Assembly: GCA_020080175.1 (NCBI GenBank)
Contig: JAGHQL010000100.1
Span: 1-64,000 of the forward strand
From: Glutinoglossum americanum
Lineage: Eukaryota > Ascomycota > Geoglossomycetes > Geoglossales > Geoglossaceae
Length of the DNA stretch: 64,000 nucleotides
Direction of reading: 5' to 3'
Both the position numbers and the translations under genes were made by a program. The notes under the pieces were generated by a model, which was not told where the DNA came from, searched no databases, and was given only the letters and a program-made list of their open reading frames with translations. This document shows, piece by piece, positions 1 to 10,985 of this stretch (within the stretch, counting starts at the first letter, position 1; every line of letters starts with the position of its first letter).

Positions 1-175
1 CCGCCCCCCCCGGCCCGGCCCCGCCCGCCGTGGCCGCACTACCCGCCCCCCGCCCCCCCCCCCCTCCCCCCCCTCCCCCCCCCCCTCCTCCTCCTCCTCC
101 TCCTCCTCCTCCTCCTCCTCCTTCTCCACCTCCTCCACCTCCTCCGCCACCGCCCGCTTCACCCCCGCTTCCAGA
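1..175. repeat. GGA/CCT microsatellite and C-rich tract coding poly-Gly
   Basis: On the plus strand this is a C-rich tract with about a dozen uninterrupted CCT triplets (about 85-122) flanked by longer C runs. Read on the minus strand in the nuc-1 frame it gives almost pure glycine with a few Ala, Arg and Glu, with no stop to base 1. The plus-strand poly-proline frame is the antisense shadow. Such a tract is prone to slippage and to assembly error. Confidence 0.9.
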
Positions 176-2159
176 GCTACCCCCGCCCTCCTTGCGTGTA
201 TCTTGTGGTAGGAGACTTGCTATCTCCTGAAGAGCATTGTTGATACGATTACGACGTCCCTGTTCAGCAATCTTGTGGGACGTGCGTTTAGAGGTGAGAT
301 TCGTTGAAAGCGTCTCTGGATAGGAGAGGCCCGGCAGATTGTTGCCTTCTACAATATTTTGATAATTTGACTTGGAGGCAAGAAGTAGAGCAGACGTTTC
401 AGCAGACACTTAAGATTAACTAAAGTCAGCCGTATATCTAAGGGTTAAGAGGGTATCTTTGCGAACTTACATCCTTCAGGTAGTAAGGGTTTGATGCTAG
501 GGGATATTTTTGGCCGCAATGCTGGGCTGACTTGAACTGAACCGCCACTCCGCTTCTTACTACTGCGAGAATTTGTTTGCGTGTCCGCAATCTTAGCGGA
601 TGCCGTTCCATTAGGAGTTGTGGCTATCGCTTGCTGCGGACTGTGATCTCTTGTCGATGGGGTGCTCATAGCCTTAGCAATTGGGGTCCTACTTATACTA
701 GACAGAGTTGGTGTTGATTGGCTATCCACACTGCGGGTGTCAAGGTGAGAAAGTGAGGGCTTGACGCTGGCAGGACCCCCACTATCATCAGCCATACATT
801 CTACCACGCTCCCGCGGGGGAAGTCCTGGCCATTCTGCGCCTCATCCGTAGGGTTTTGCATTGGTGGATTTGAAAGCTTCATTAGTGATGCAGGTGTGGC
901 TGGGGCAAGCTCCGAATTTTCTTCGGTTTGTGTTAACCCCTCGGAATTTCGGTTTTGCCCACTCTGAGATCTCCCTACCGGCGCGGGCCCTGGAGGAGGA
1001 GGGGGTGCCATAAGCGCTTCGGACAGAGGCTCCGGAGAGATCGATCCGCCTTCAGAACTATCCTGTTGATACGGGGCAGGATGAGACCCCGGCGTTCGAC
1101 GCGGACTTGTTGAACCCTCGCCAGCAGGCGGGGGTTCCTCAATGGCGTCTTTGAATCCCTTGGTCGAGTTGAGAGAATTCGGCGGGGCTTTCCGCCGGGT
1201 TTGTGGTTTCATCGACGGCGATTGCTGTACCACCCGGGCCGGAGGCTTTCGGGTAGTGGCAGACATTTTCCGCCTCGGTTTCCGGGGAGGCGCTGGACTC
1301 GTGTTGGATGGGACCGCAGCGGTTGGCAGATCTATGCTCATGTCTGGCGATGTAGCGATGGCGCCATCGTAGTGATTTAGATTGGGATACGAGACACGAT
1401 GGGCATGGTTCTGCGCTTCTAACGCTGGAGACGTGAGCGGGCTAAAATATGCTCCAGGAACCGTGTATTCGGGAATAGCGAAATTGGTATCCAGAGGTGT
1501 GACCGCGGGTGAAACCAGGGGCGTAAAGACCATCTAAAAAGGTATATCAGTCAAGCTCTTCACCAGACCAAAATCGGCCAAGCTTGGAGTGAATGAGTCG
1601 GCGAATGTATATATACCTGGTCCTCCTTCAAACGTTGATGGTATCTCTCTAGAAATGCCAGCGATTGAGGATCAATTTGTTGGTAGTACCGAGCACCAGT
1701 ACCTGCGTGCATCTCCACGCTATTTGGTGTTAGGGGAATGACCGACTGTTGTTGGTAGTCTTGCTGCTGGCGTTGCAGATAATTGATTTGCGCATTTAGC
1801 CCCAACACCACCCCCGCCGATGTCTGATCCATATGGCGCATTGGTACTGTCGAGTGGATTTGGTGGTCGTTGAGGTCCTGTTGTTGCTGTTGCCGCTGCT
1901 GATGCATGTAACTTTCCTTTGCTGCGACCCCTCCATCACCTCGTCCCTCGCCTCCTCCATCGAAGCTCATATCCATGGCATGACTCCCGTCCTGCTGCGC
2001 CGTAGCGTGTTGCCCAGCAGATTCGAACGGCGGGAAATTCAACTGAAAGTCCGCAAGATCAAGGAAATTGGCGAAATCGTCTTCAGGAGCCGAAACCATC
2101 GGGTCGTGGTGCCCCGACATTGACTGCGACCATGATCGAGATGAAGACTCCTCTTGCAT
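1..2159 (-). CDS. nuc-1: NUC-1/PhoB/Pho4-type bHLH phosphate regulator, 3' end beyond window
   Basis: A bHLH transcription factor that switches on phosphate-acquisition genes from CACGTG-type sites in the nucleus. Three exons are visible: 2159-1617, 1533-471 and 408 to the window edge; both introns (83 and 62 nt) have GT-AG ends. Exon 1 is acidic then Gln-rich. Exon 2 opens with MVFTPLVSPAVTPLD and later has YFSPLTSPAL, a Pro/Ser-rich stretch and SPALRPKISPSIKPLLPEG, all of which I recognise from nuc-1/phoB orthologues. Exon 3 gives LLLASKSNYQNI and the basic region KRTSHKIAEQGRRNRINNAL (about 240-290), with the His-Glu-Arg triad of CACGTG binders. Helix 1 ends LQEIASLLP, then the frame stays open through a glycine-rich tract to base 1. 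Helix 2 and the stop lie outside. The start at 2159 is the first Met of the open frame; an upstream start is possible. Confidence 0.88.
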
Positions 2160-3574
2160 GGCAGGGACGGGTGGCGACGTCCGCTAGACTCTTCTCCAGT
2201 CAAATAGACGAAGGCCGTACGGGTGATGAGGGAAGATATCGTAGGGAGAGTATTGAGTATCTCGCTGGCATCCGGACGCCAGTCAAGGTACAAACGCTAC
2301 GAAGAGAGAAAGATGCGCAAGCGTTGACGGGCGAGTCGGGTAATTTGGGGTAGCGGTGTCTTTAATCTCAAAAGACCCCCACATCCAAGTCCAGGTTCCC
2401 AGACTATTCACGGTCTCGCGCAACCTCAAGAGCCAAGTTTGCGAAACCCGTCGCAAAAAATTGAAAACGAGCGGTCGTGTCGTCGTCCTCGTTGCGCGTA
2501 GAGGAGATGCAAATCGACGTTCGAGAAAACAGTGAGAGCAGCAGATGGAGTGGATGGAGGAACGTGCTCCAGGAGGGTGAAGAAGCGACCGAATCAAACC
2601 TAGACAGCTCCCCACCCGACCTCAATCAGCCCGGTAGGATAAGCAAGACAGAGCAGGAAAGGGCATGAAAAGAACCCGCGGAATGGGCTGTAAAAGCAAC
2701 GCGGCGACGGCAGAACAGTCCCGCAACAACCCTACTGCGAACACCGCGAACACTGGCGAATACTGTGAAAAAAACACTTACTATTGCATTGTGTCCTGAG
2801 AGTGGGGGTTTTGATTGGTAAACCAGGGCCAAATTAACAGCTCGGGCGAGTGTGTATGTATGATGCTTCCAGAATCCAACCTGCAAAAAGCAACGCGGGC
2901 AAATTACGAGGAGAAGAGGAATCTTGCACAGCGAGCGTCTGCGGGGAATACGGTATCGTCCGGTTGCTGGACAGTCTCCCCTCTCTGCGCTCAGGAATCT
3001 TCCACAACCTCGCTCTCTGCTGCTTCCACAGCGGTGCGTGGGGGGACAACCTTGGGGGCTAGCCCTTGTACCCTCCCCCTCCCTTCCTCTTCCGCAAGGA
3101 GCTCACCTGTCTCTTTGAAAGCCCGTCAAAACCCACCCCAACGGCCTCGGCTTTTGCAGGCCCGAAGCAGGCTGCTGGGACTAATGCAGCCATGGAGAGA
3201 GAGGCAAAAACCTCTTTTGCGAGGGGATCTAGAACGGGGGTTTCTCCGAGACCCTAACCCCGAAAAGAACTTATGGACCACAGGCGCCAGTGCTCCACGC
3301 TGCCTCCGAACGTCTCCCAGCGTTGCCAACGGATCCGACAAAGTTTTCTTCGCCTTTGTTGCCGCTTTTATGGCGGATGTCGCCCCCCATATTCCGCGGC
3401 CACTTGAAGGCCGATGCCTGGATTTGCGGTGTTTGGCGACGCCTCAAATGGGTGAAGCGTTCGCCGTGACAACCCATGCGACTGCATGGATCGCATCCAA
3501 AAGGACATTATCGTTATAGGGTCAAGCATCGCCACAGAGCACTCTACTCTCAACGTCGGGGCTTTCTCGTTCGG

Positions 3575-3589
3575 CACGTGCTGCACGTA
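3575..3589. promoter_or_regulatory. possible bHLH site pair (CACGTG, CACGTA)
   Basis: CACGTG at 3575-3580 is followed by CACGTA at 3584-3589, about 1.4 kb upstream of nuc-1. Pho4/NUC-1 proteins bind CACGTG-type sites, so autoregulation is conceivable. The distance is large and one six-base palindrome is expected by chance every few kb. Confidence 0.15.
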
Positions 3590-5053
3590 AGGGTGGTGAA
3601 ACTGAATCCCAACTAGATCCCACCTAAATCCCAGACTTGGATCGATACCACCCAGGATGGCTGCGCTGACTTGGGGAGACGAAGGCCATCGAAAAATGAG
3701 TCGGCGAGAAACAAGTCGCCCGCCTGAGAAACCCCGTAGAATTATTTCGTAAAGCGCTTAACGTTAGATGTGGCCGCGAAAACTCCAGATCTACGGCAAG
3801 TGTCCCAAACAGAGAATACGTGATACCCTCATATTCCCCAATGGAACGACCTCTTACCCTCTTGTAGCACTGCAACAGACACCCACGATCCATGGTCCTC
3901 GGACTCAGAATCTACATGGGTGAGTTAAGAAACGCCAAGCACTCCTAGGATAGGGACCAGCCCTCCTGCCCTCCAGCCCTCCAGCCCTCCCAGCGAAGTG
4001 GGTCCTTACGGAGCGTGGAGGGCCAGAATTGGGGCTAGAACTCGTGCTTTGAACCAGCTAAGCTTTGCCTCTTGAACCGAGGTGGGCCACTTTAAGATAT
4101 ACATGTGTATCTATTTACATGCTTACATATACATATCGCGCGCACACATACACCACAGGCCTAGCACATCTCTGCCCTCTGGACCGTGGGCCGGCGATGA
4201 TGGCACTTGAGCTTAGACTAGGCAGACGTCCCATCCTTTCCGTTTAGAACCAATATATATATATGTACGAACCATTCTTTTTTTTTTTCCCCTTCCCTCG
4301 AGACCGATACAAGCGGTTGCTCAGATGGTATAGTTTCGCGGTTTCTTGAATCCGAGGAGTGCTGCGCAGGTTATGCATAGCTGCACTCGAGATGAGATGG
4401 TGTGTGCTGGTGGGTTATCTTACCCCTGGCCTATAACAAATGCATCTTAGGGCGCAATATCGACGACAGCCTCCTTTCTTTCGGCGGTGGGACGAGACGC
4501 GACGACCACCCGCCGAGCTGGTAACCTACCGGCGATGGCGTACCTACTACATACAGACAAACATGCACCCGATACCTATGCCCAATGGCACGTTGGCATT
4601 TCTGCGGTTCCTTGGGCTAGTTTGGAAAGGGAAAGATCCACCACAAGCATACACGGCGGCCTCTAAAGTCAATTCCGTTGGAGGTTAATCATCCAAGCAT
4701 GCTCGTCATCACCGCCTTCCAATTGGATGATCCGTGCTCCCCTTCTCTCTTTGCTTTTCAAAAAAAAGAAAAGAAAAAAAGAGAACAGTCATTTGCGGGG
4801 TACGACTTACTCGCATTCTACTGCAGCAGCTGTGACATCCGCACCACGTCCCATCCACCCGTCCCGTCTGCTTGTTTCGCTCGCTCGCTTTCCTTTTTTA
4901 CAATTAAAACAAACACCCAGAACTGGCGGTTATGGGTGGATGGGTGAATAGATGGCGTGATTTTCTGGAGGAAAGGAAAAGAGGAGGCGGCGGCAGGGCG
5001 AAAAAAAAAAAAATAGGTTTTAATAAATGTCGCGGTTATATACCATGGCAGAC

Positions 5054-5478
5054 TTTTTTTTTTTTTTTTTTACCGAACCACCTGTCGTCACGGGGGATTT
5101 TTCCCATTACATCGCACCCGCCCAGGAACCAAATGCTCTTGGGGCACGCAAGGAGGCCGGGGGCGCCGTGGAAAAAAAAAAAAAAAAAAAATTCCAGGGA
5201 TAATATCCCCCGCGCAGATTGGTAAGTCGGTTTGGTTTGGCATATACGGAGAGGGGGGGGTCGGGTATACTACAAATTCACAATCCCTATTACCGGAAAA
5301 TGGGTTGGATCGCACGTTTACTAAGATGTTACGCCGCAACCCAGTTACGTATGTATATACGAATAGATAGATTGACATACGCCACCGGAAGCGGCGTGGG
5401 GGTTTCCTCCTCCACCCCTTTCATATAATCAACTGTTCCTACCGGCTTACTCCCTGAGGGTAAAAAAAAAAAAAAAAA
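5054..5478. repeat. cluster of long A/T homopolymers
   Basis: T18 at 5054-5071, A20 at 5172-5191 and A17 at 5462-5478, with a shorter A13 run just before (near 5000). The T18 and A20 runs are 100 bp apart in opposite orientation and could pair. No tail-bearing element body was recognised beside them. Confidence 0.8.
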
Positions 5479-6488
5479 GCCTTAGTTGGAGTACCCAAAC
5501 GCCATTATTTATTTATTTTTTCGTTTCTGCGTGTCTGCCTGGATATACCACGATCGGGTTCTACGAGAGAAAAACGCGTTCCCGCAGGGTCAGGATGTCG
5601 TGAATTTAGCTCGTGAACACTGGGGGGGGAGGAGGAAGGGATGTACCTGTCATTATAGGCTTCTTCCGAAGGGGACCATCGCGCATGTGTCAAGAGGGGG
5701 GAACTCCCATACCTATTCGGTACCACGATCTCGGACGCATTGGTACAAAAAGCCCCTCAGGTCCGCATTGATCCCCCTTTCACGCACGCAGCCAGCCGAG
5801 TCAGTCAGTATAGCCTGCCTTCCACGGAACCTGATTGCCGGAGTCTAGGTGCAGAAGCAAACACCATCGTTTCATTTTCTACGTTCATGTCGAAACAGCA
5901 ATAACGTGGTCGACGGGAAAAAAGAACAGACTTTGCCGCCACCCCTTAAAGACCCACCTTCCCCTAAATAATTGAAAAAAACTGATAGAAGAAGAATTCT
6001 GCGCACTTCAGACCTCCAGATCCATTTTGCGGTTGAATTTCTTTGCCAGTGTATATTCCCACGCCCGAAAAGCCCAACCCATCCAATTCGGAAATCAAAA
6101 TAAAGAAGAGGGGGGAATGGGGAAAAAAAAGAATGGAAGATTGACCCGGGGAAATTTTTGCCATAACTTTTCCGTGGGAGATCCTGAAAATGCCGAGCAA
6201 ATCGGGGGAGGTCGGGCCGAGAGGGGATGGTATTCCTGCCACCGTGATACTGAAGCAATAACATCGCACTCACAACCCTCAATCTTCTCAATCCCCCCCT
6301 CCTCCACCAGTAGGATCCATCTCACCCTCTCCGCCGGCTGCCCGCTGTAAATTCGTCGAAGGCCTCAGCCTGGCAATAATTTGTGCGAGCATTCCTCTCT
6401 AAAGCCAACAACCAGCAGCAAAAGACCATGAATCAGCAAATCAGCCATCACGACCACACAATCGTCAAACTTAAGCAAGAATAAGGAA

Positions 6489-9400
6489 TCATAGGAACCA
6501 CCCCAGCCACACAGCAAAATCGACACCAACACGTGCATGACTGAGGGTCTGTACCGTCAAGAATGCATCTCTCATCCCCCCCTGACGCTCAACGTCATTC
6601 TGGCTTGTTATCGCGTAGGACTGGTTCATCCTTTTGCAGCTCGTGAGACCGTGGGGTTCGGTATTACCTTCGTCGGGGTTTCCGCCGGTGGTAGCGGGTG
6701 TTTGGCCGCCGCGCCTTCGTAGCCGCCCGTGGGAGCGAATGGTATCGTATTGGAGGGATGACCAGCCGGAGGAGCCTTGATGGGCGATGTTGATGCCGTT
6801 TTGGGCGTCTTCCTGAGCACGAAGATCAGGGGAGAAGATCTACATCACCACCATGGATGGTTAGAAACGCTGCTGGTAGTTTGTGATTACCTAACATGCC
6901 TTAATTGTGTGGTCAATCCCTGAAACGGCTAACATCGGTTCGTAGGGGTGGCCTTGGGGGTCCCATATCAACACAAGTGATTAAATTGGTATATTGTCGG
7001 GTCACGTACCTTGAACAACATTCACAACCTCCCCATCCCCCTCTAGAATGTTAACTAGCTGTGAAGTCCTCTTGTCCCATATGAAAACGTGCCCCGAGTC
7101 ACTTCCCGAGACGACATATTCATCCTCTAGCCCGAAGAAGTTGACATCTTTCACCGTCTTAACATTGCAGTGCCCACGGTACTGGCGTGTGTGTGAAGAA
7201 CATGGAATGTCTCTTCCAACTTTCGCTCTCCTGCCGCTGTTGTCGAAAGCCGATGCCCACATCAGGCGTCCCCCAAACTCTTCGTCTTCGCTATCCTCCT
7301 CATCCGAGTCCGCATCTTCGTCGTTGTCGTCATCGCCACTCCTCGAACCGAAATTTACGGCAAATTCACCTCGAAGATCCAAGATTATTTCATCTTCCGA
7401 GAGAGAGTCTTCTTCGATAGAAGCGGAGCGGGACGAGTAGGGGGGAGGCGAGTCTCCCCGACCTGATTCGGGGTTATTTGCTCTCCGGCTCGCTGTAGCA
7501 GGACTCGAGCTCGAACTCGGTTCGGCCCTCTCTCTTCTCACAATATCAACATCCTCAACAACGTCATCATCTTCATCATCATCCAAATTGATTTCTTCCC
7601 GGACTGCCTCATCCTCAACGCCAGATGTCCCAAGGCCGCCGAAGGCACGATCCACAAACGAATAGTTGATACCCTCTCCGGCGTTCATCAAAACGCCTCG
7701 CCCGACTTTCAGACCCCAGAACCGGAGGGCGGCTCCCTTATCTTGAGTCATAGCGTTTTCTGTGCCCGACCCCGACTCCTCCATGCCAGTTTCATTCGGT
7801 CGTTGTCCAAATGGAATCTTGATGGCATTGCTGAAGGCAGTCACTGCGGCTGTCTCGGTTCCAAACGTAACATGGTGCTCATCCCTCTCGAATTTTGACG
7901 CATCAACATTAGGAATAGATCTCGAACCCGCTAGCTGGAGCAAATACGGGATCAGCACCTCGTCGATAGCCTCCAACCCTGCTCCCGGCTGTATCGGAAA
8001 TCTGGAGCTATATCGCCGGAATTCAGGGAGTGGTTTGAAACCTTGGCATAAAGCATCAAGCCCGCCTTCAAGCCATAATAGAATAGCCCTCAAGAATTCA
8101 TAGCAGAATTGCACGGAGTGATCAGAAAAATTTTCTTCCCTCGGAGCCGGACTTATTCGTTTAAATTGCTCTAGTGTAGCGCTCTTGCCATCGCTCGTGG
8201 TCTGTGGCTCGGCTCCTAGTACACCTACAAGCCACCCCGCGGCTTGAACGAATCTTCTCGCAGATTCCCTGTTGCCTCTGAGAGTTACTTGAAAAACGAC
8301 CTCTTCCTCTGGGGGGTTGACAGGATAGCGCCATGTTCTGACGATCTCGTCCATAATCGGTAGGTTGGCAGCAGCAAGACCAAGGGCAGCTGTGAAAGAT
8401 GTCGCATGGGGCGTGGACTCGAGGGAAGATGGGCTATTCTTAGATGACATGAGTCCAAACAGTTCCTTTCGAAGGTTCACCACCGCTTCAGCAATTCGAT
8501 GGCTCTTCTTCTGAGGCTCACTCAGGATTGCCTCCCGGGCTTGTGAAATTATGGGGGCAGGATCCAGGGGCGGCGATGGCTGAATTCGAATCTCCTCACT
8601 CTGGCCGTTTTCATAACGAACTCTTAAAGCTAACTCCCCGTCCCCGCTTTCTTCGGGGCTGCCCTCCTTTTGCTTAGACCCCCTCCTCTGCTGTCCTTCT
8701 ATGGAGCTGCTGGAGTCTAGTTGGCCTCTCTTCCGCTTTCGGTCTTTTCTGTCCGCGGATTCCTTCGCTTTGCCTTTCCCTTTACCTTTCTTAACTGTCT
8801 CCGATGGACCTGCATCAGGGTCATCGGTGCCAGGACTTCGGAGAAGGTCAAAGCTGTAAATCCAATCTCCACTCCAAGACACCACCATTTCATTTGGGTT
8901 CGCATCACTGATCTTACAAGCCGTAATATGGCCAGTATCCATTCTTCTCATCTTCTTTACTCCGTTCGGAGCGAACTTACGCACACAACGGGTTGCAGTA
9001 TTGAGTGAATCGTTTTCTCGACCTGACAGGCTTCCTGGTGATGATGGACTACTAGGCTCGCCACGCTCAACGAGAATATCACGACCTGTCATACGACGAT
9101 CGTGTAGGAAGCAGTGAAGGTGTGAGCCGCCTAAGGCAATATAGTGCGGCTGATTCGGCGAGCAAGAGATGGTATTCATTTCAAGGCGATATCGTTTGTA
9201 GGAAATCAGCGGTGGCGGCACACTAGAATTATCACAATCGACAGCACCACGCGAGAATAGACCCCGTGCACTCCTAGAAGCAGGATAGAACGAACTAGGT
9301 TGCCTTGTGTCCCATTGTCGAACCTCTCCGTCCTCCGAACATGTCAAGAAGAGATATGGGCTGTTTTCCGTAACAATTCCTGTAGGTCCAAGTGAGCTCA

Positions 9401-10114
9401 GATCCGAGTATACATGAAATTGGGGAGATGGTGAGATATACGCTTGACCCTGTCTGAGTGGGACTTGTATATGCGAGCATTAGTATCGCCGTCACTGAGG
9501 TACCGAACTCCATTGAATATGTTATTGAACCCTCGACTCCGCCCAGAAGAAGCCAGAGTAGCAGGTGTTGAGGCAGGTACTGAACGTCCAGAGTATTCAA
9601 TATCAAATACCCTTACCTCCGCGTCTCCAGCAGCTGTAACAATGGTACGGTCGTTTGAGTGAGGCATAAATTTGACACTGAATATGTTCGCAGTGTGGCC
9701 AGTTGACACTGTTGTCGACAAAGCAAAGGGAGCGGTGGAGGATTCTGGGAGGTATTGATGGATGTTTAGGTGGAGATCATCCGAGCCGCTGGCAAGAAGA
9801 CGACCAGATCGGGACCAGCTATTTGATACAACTCATCAGACTCTACTGCACTTCATCGACCATCCCATAGCGGACTTGTAACGGGAAGAAGAGCTCTCAA
9901 CAGCTCCAAGAACTGTCAGGACTAACCTGAGCGCATTGACACATCCCGAATGGCCCCCAAGCTCATTAACAATATCCATCTCATCGATCCAGTGTCTGTC
10001 GCCATAGAGCCCTTGCAAAGACGAGTATCTCGAACTCTCGCCAAGCTCCCGTTTGAAAAGGCGGTCCTCTAATGTATACCTCATAGTCAGGATTGTAGAT
10101 GACTCCCGCAGCAT
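6489..10114 (-). CDS. DCAF6/IQWD1-type WD40 repeat protein
   Basis: Likely substrate receptor of a CUL4-DDB1 ubiquitin ligase, as proposed for the DCAF6/IQWD1 (S. pombe Iqw1) family. Five exons give about 1112 aa in frame: 10114-9927, 9818-9442, 9379-7010, 6952-6900 and 6839-6489. WD repeats lie in the N-terminal third (GHSGCVNAL, SGRLLASGSDD, GHTANIFSVKF, CSEDGEVRQWD). A disordered acidic middle follows, with Asp/Glu runs near 7300 and 7580. The last repeats lie near the C-terminus (YVVSGSDSGHVFIWDKRT and AVSGIDHTIKIFSPD). That split propeller with a long acidic insert matches the family. The intron between IK and IFSPD (6840-6899) starts GCATGT, a GC-AG intron; GT alternatives break the frame. 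Start could also be the Met at 10084. The last 50 residues rest on an open frame only. Confidence 0.8.
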
Positions 10115-10985
10115 ATAATGAGAGGCAAGAGCGGTTCTAGGTTGTTAGGGTAGCCTCTTTCGAGTATCAGGTGAGGCCTCCTCATTCGAGAGGCTTCGAT
10201 GCAAAAGGCGGGGGCGAAACTTCGTGAGTATAGCTTTAAGAGCTGGTGGAGATGTTCAAAGCACTACCAACGACAGTATTATGGAGAGCTAATTGCTATA
10301 ATGTCTTTAGATGAGCCTTTCCAGTGCTCTATTAAAGGATAAGTTTCCACTGGAATGGTGTTCTGGAACAAACCAAGTATGTGGCGGGGAATCGGGATCG
10401 GCAAGAGGCAAATTTCCTGCATCCACAAAGAACCTCAACTGACCCAAACAGCCGGGCTACAGACAGCAGACTACAGGCTTAGGGTATGGTCCGGCGATAT
10501 TTAGATAGCCCTCTCAATTTACTCTATTTAGCAAATAGACGGCAAACTGGCTGCTGTTTTCGGCGGGTTTGGTCACTATTTTTTGCAGCCGAGTTGCCAA
10601 AATCTCGCGCTGCTCTAACGTTCGCGTACCTCGCCAGATACAGCACGTGCAGGAACACCAAAAAACAGCAAGTGGGTCGTCACTTTGATAATCGGTTCTC
10701 TGATTCTCGTTCTCACTTTCCGGGAGCTTGTTGGAGAGCAGAAGATGGATGCCCTCCATCCCTTTGCGACTCAAGATGGCGGTGTATATAAATCTCCGCC
10801 TATACTCCCCCCTTTCTCCATCCTCTTTCTTCCAAACCTCAGCCACCTTCCCTCACTCCATTTCACTTCTCTCCTTTGATGCAGTTCCTTGTGCAGCAGG
10901 CTCCTCCCGACATCTTCTACTTCCTCATCTGAATTGATCGCCGTCGTCGTCACCGCCGCCTTCCCTTCCGTCAGATCCAGTCAAT
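10115..10985. other. intergenic
   Basis: Promoter side of the WD40 gene and upstream flank of the DUF3435 relic. It is pyrimidine-rich near 10800-10900. No gene is supported. Confidence 0.6.

Larger units (their letters stand above)
2160..6488. other. gene-poor interval
   Basis: About 4.3 kb between the nuc-1 start and the 3' end of the WD40 gene. It has many short frames on both strands, none with a recognisable domain or intron pattern. It holds TA-rich microsatellites (near 4254-4265) and several A or T homopolymers of 13-20 bases. Some of it is presumably the nuc-1 promoter and 5' UTR. I support no gene here. Confidence 0.6.

Noticed and set aside
30-230. Plus-strand poly-proline frame
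   Set aside because: It is the antisense of the glycine tract in the nuc-1 exon, which has clear bHLH homology.
2815-3519. 234-codon plus-strand frame
   Set aside because: No domain or family resemblance, composition not protein-like, minus strand also open in parts; probably chance.
4321-4400. Possible tRNA near 4320
   Set aside because: A loose D-arm-like start but no T-arm B box or acceptor pairing.
5872-6291. 139-codon minus-strand frame downstream of the WD40 gene
   Set aside because: Low-complexity, Phe-rich from T-rich DNA, no recognisable motif.
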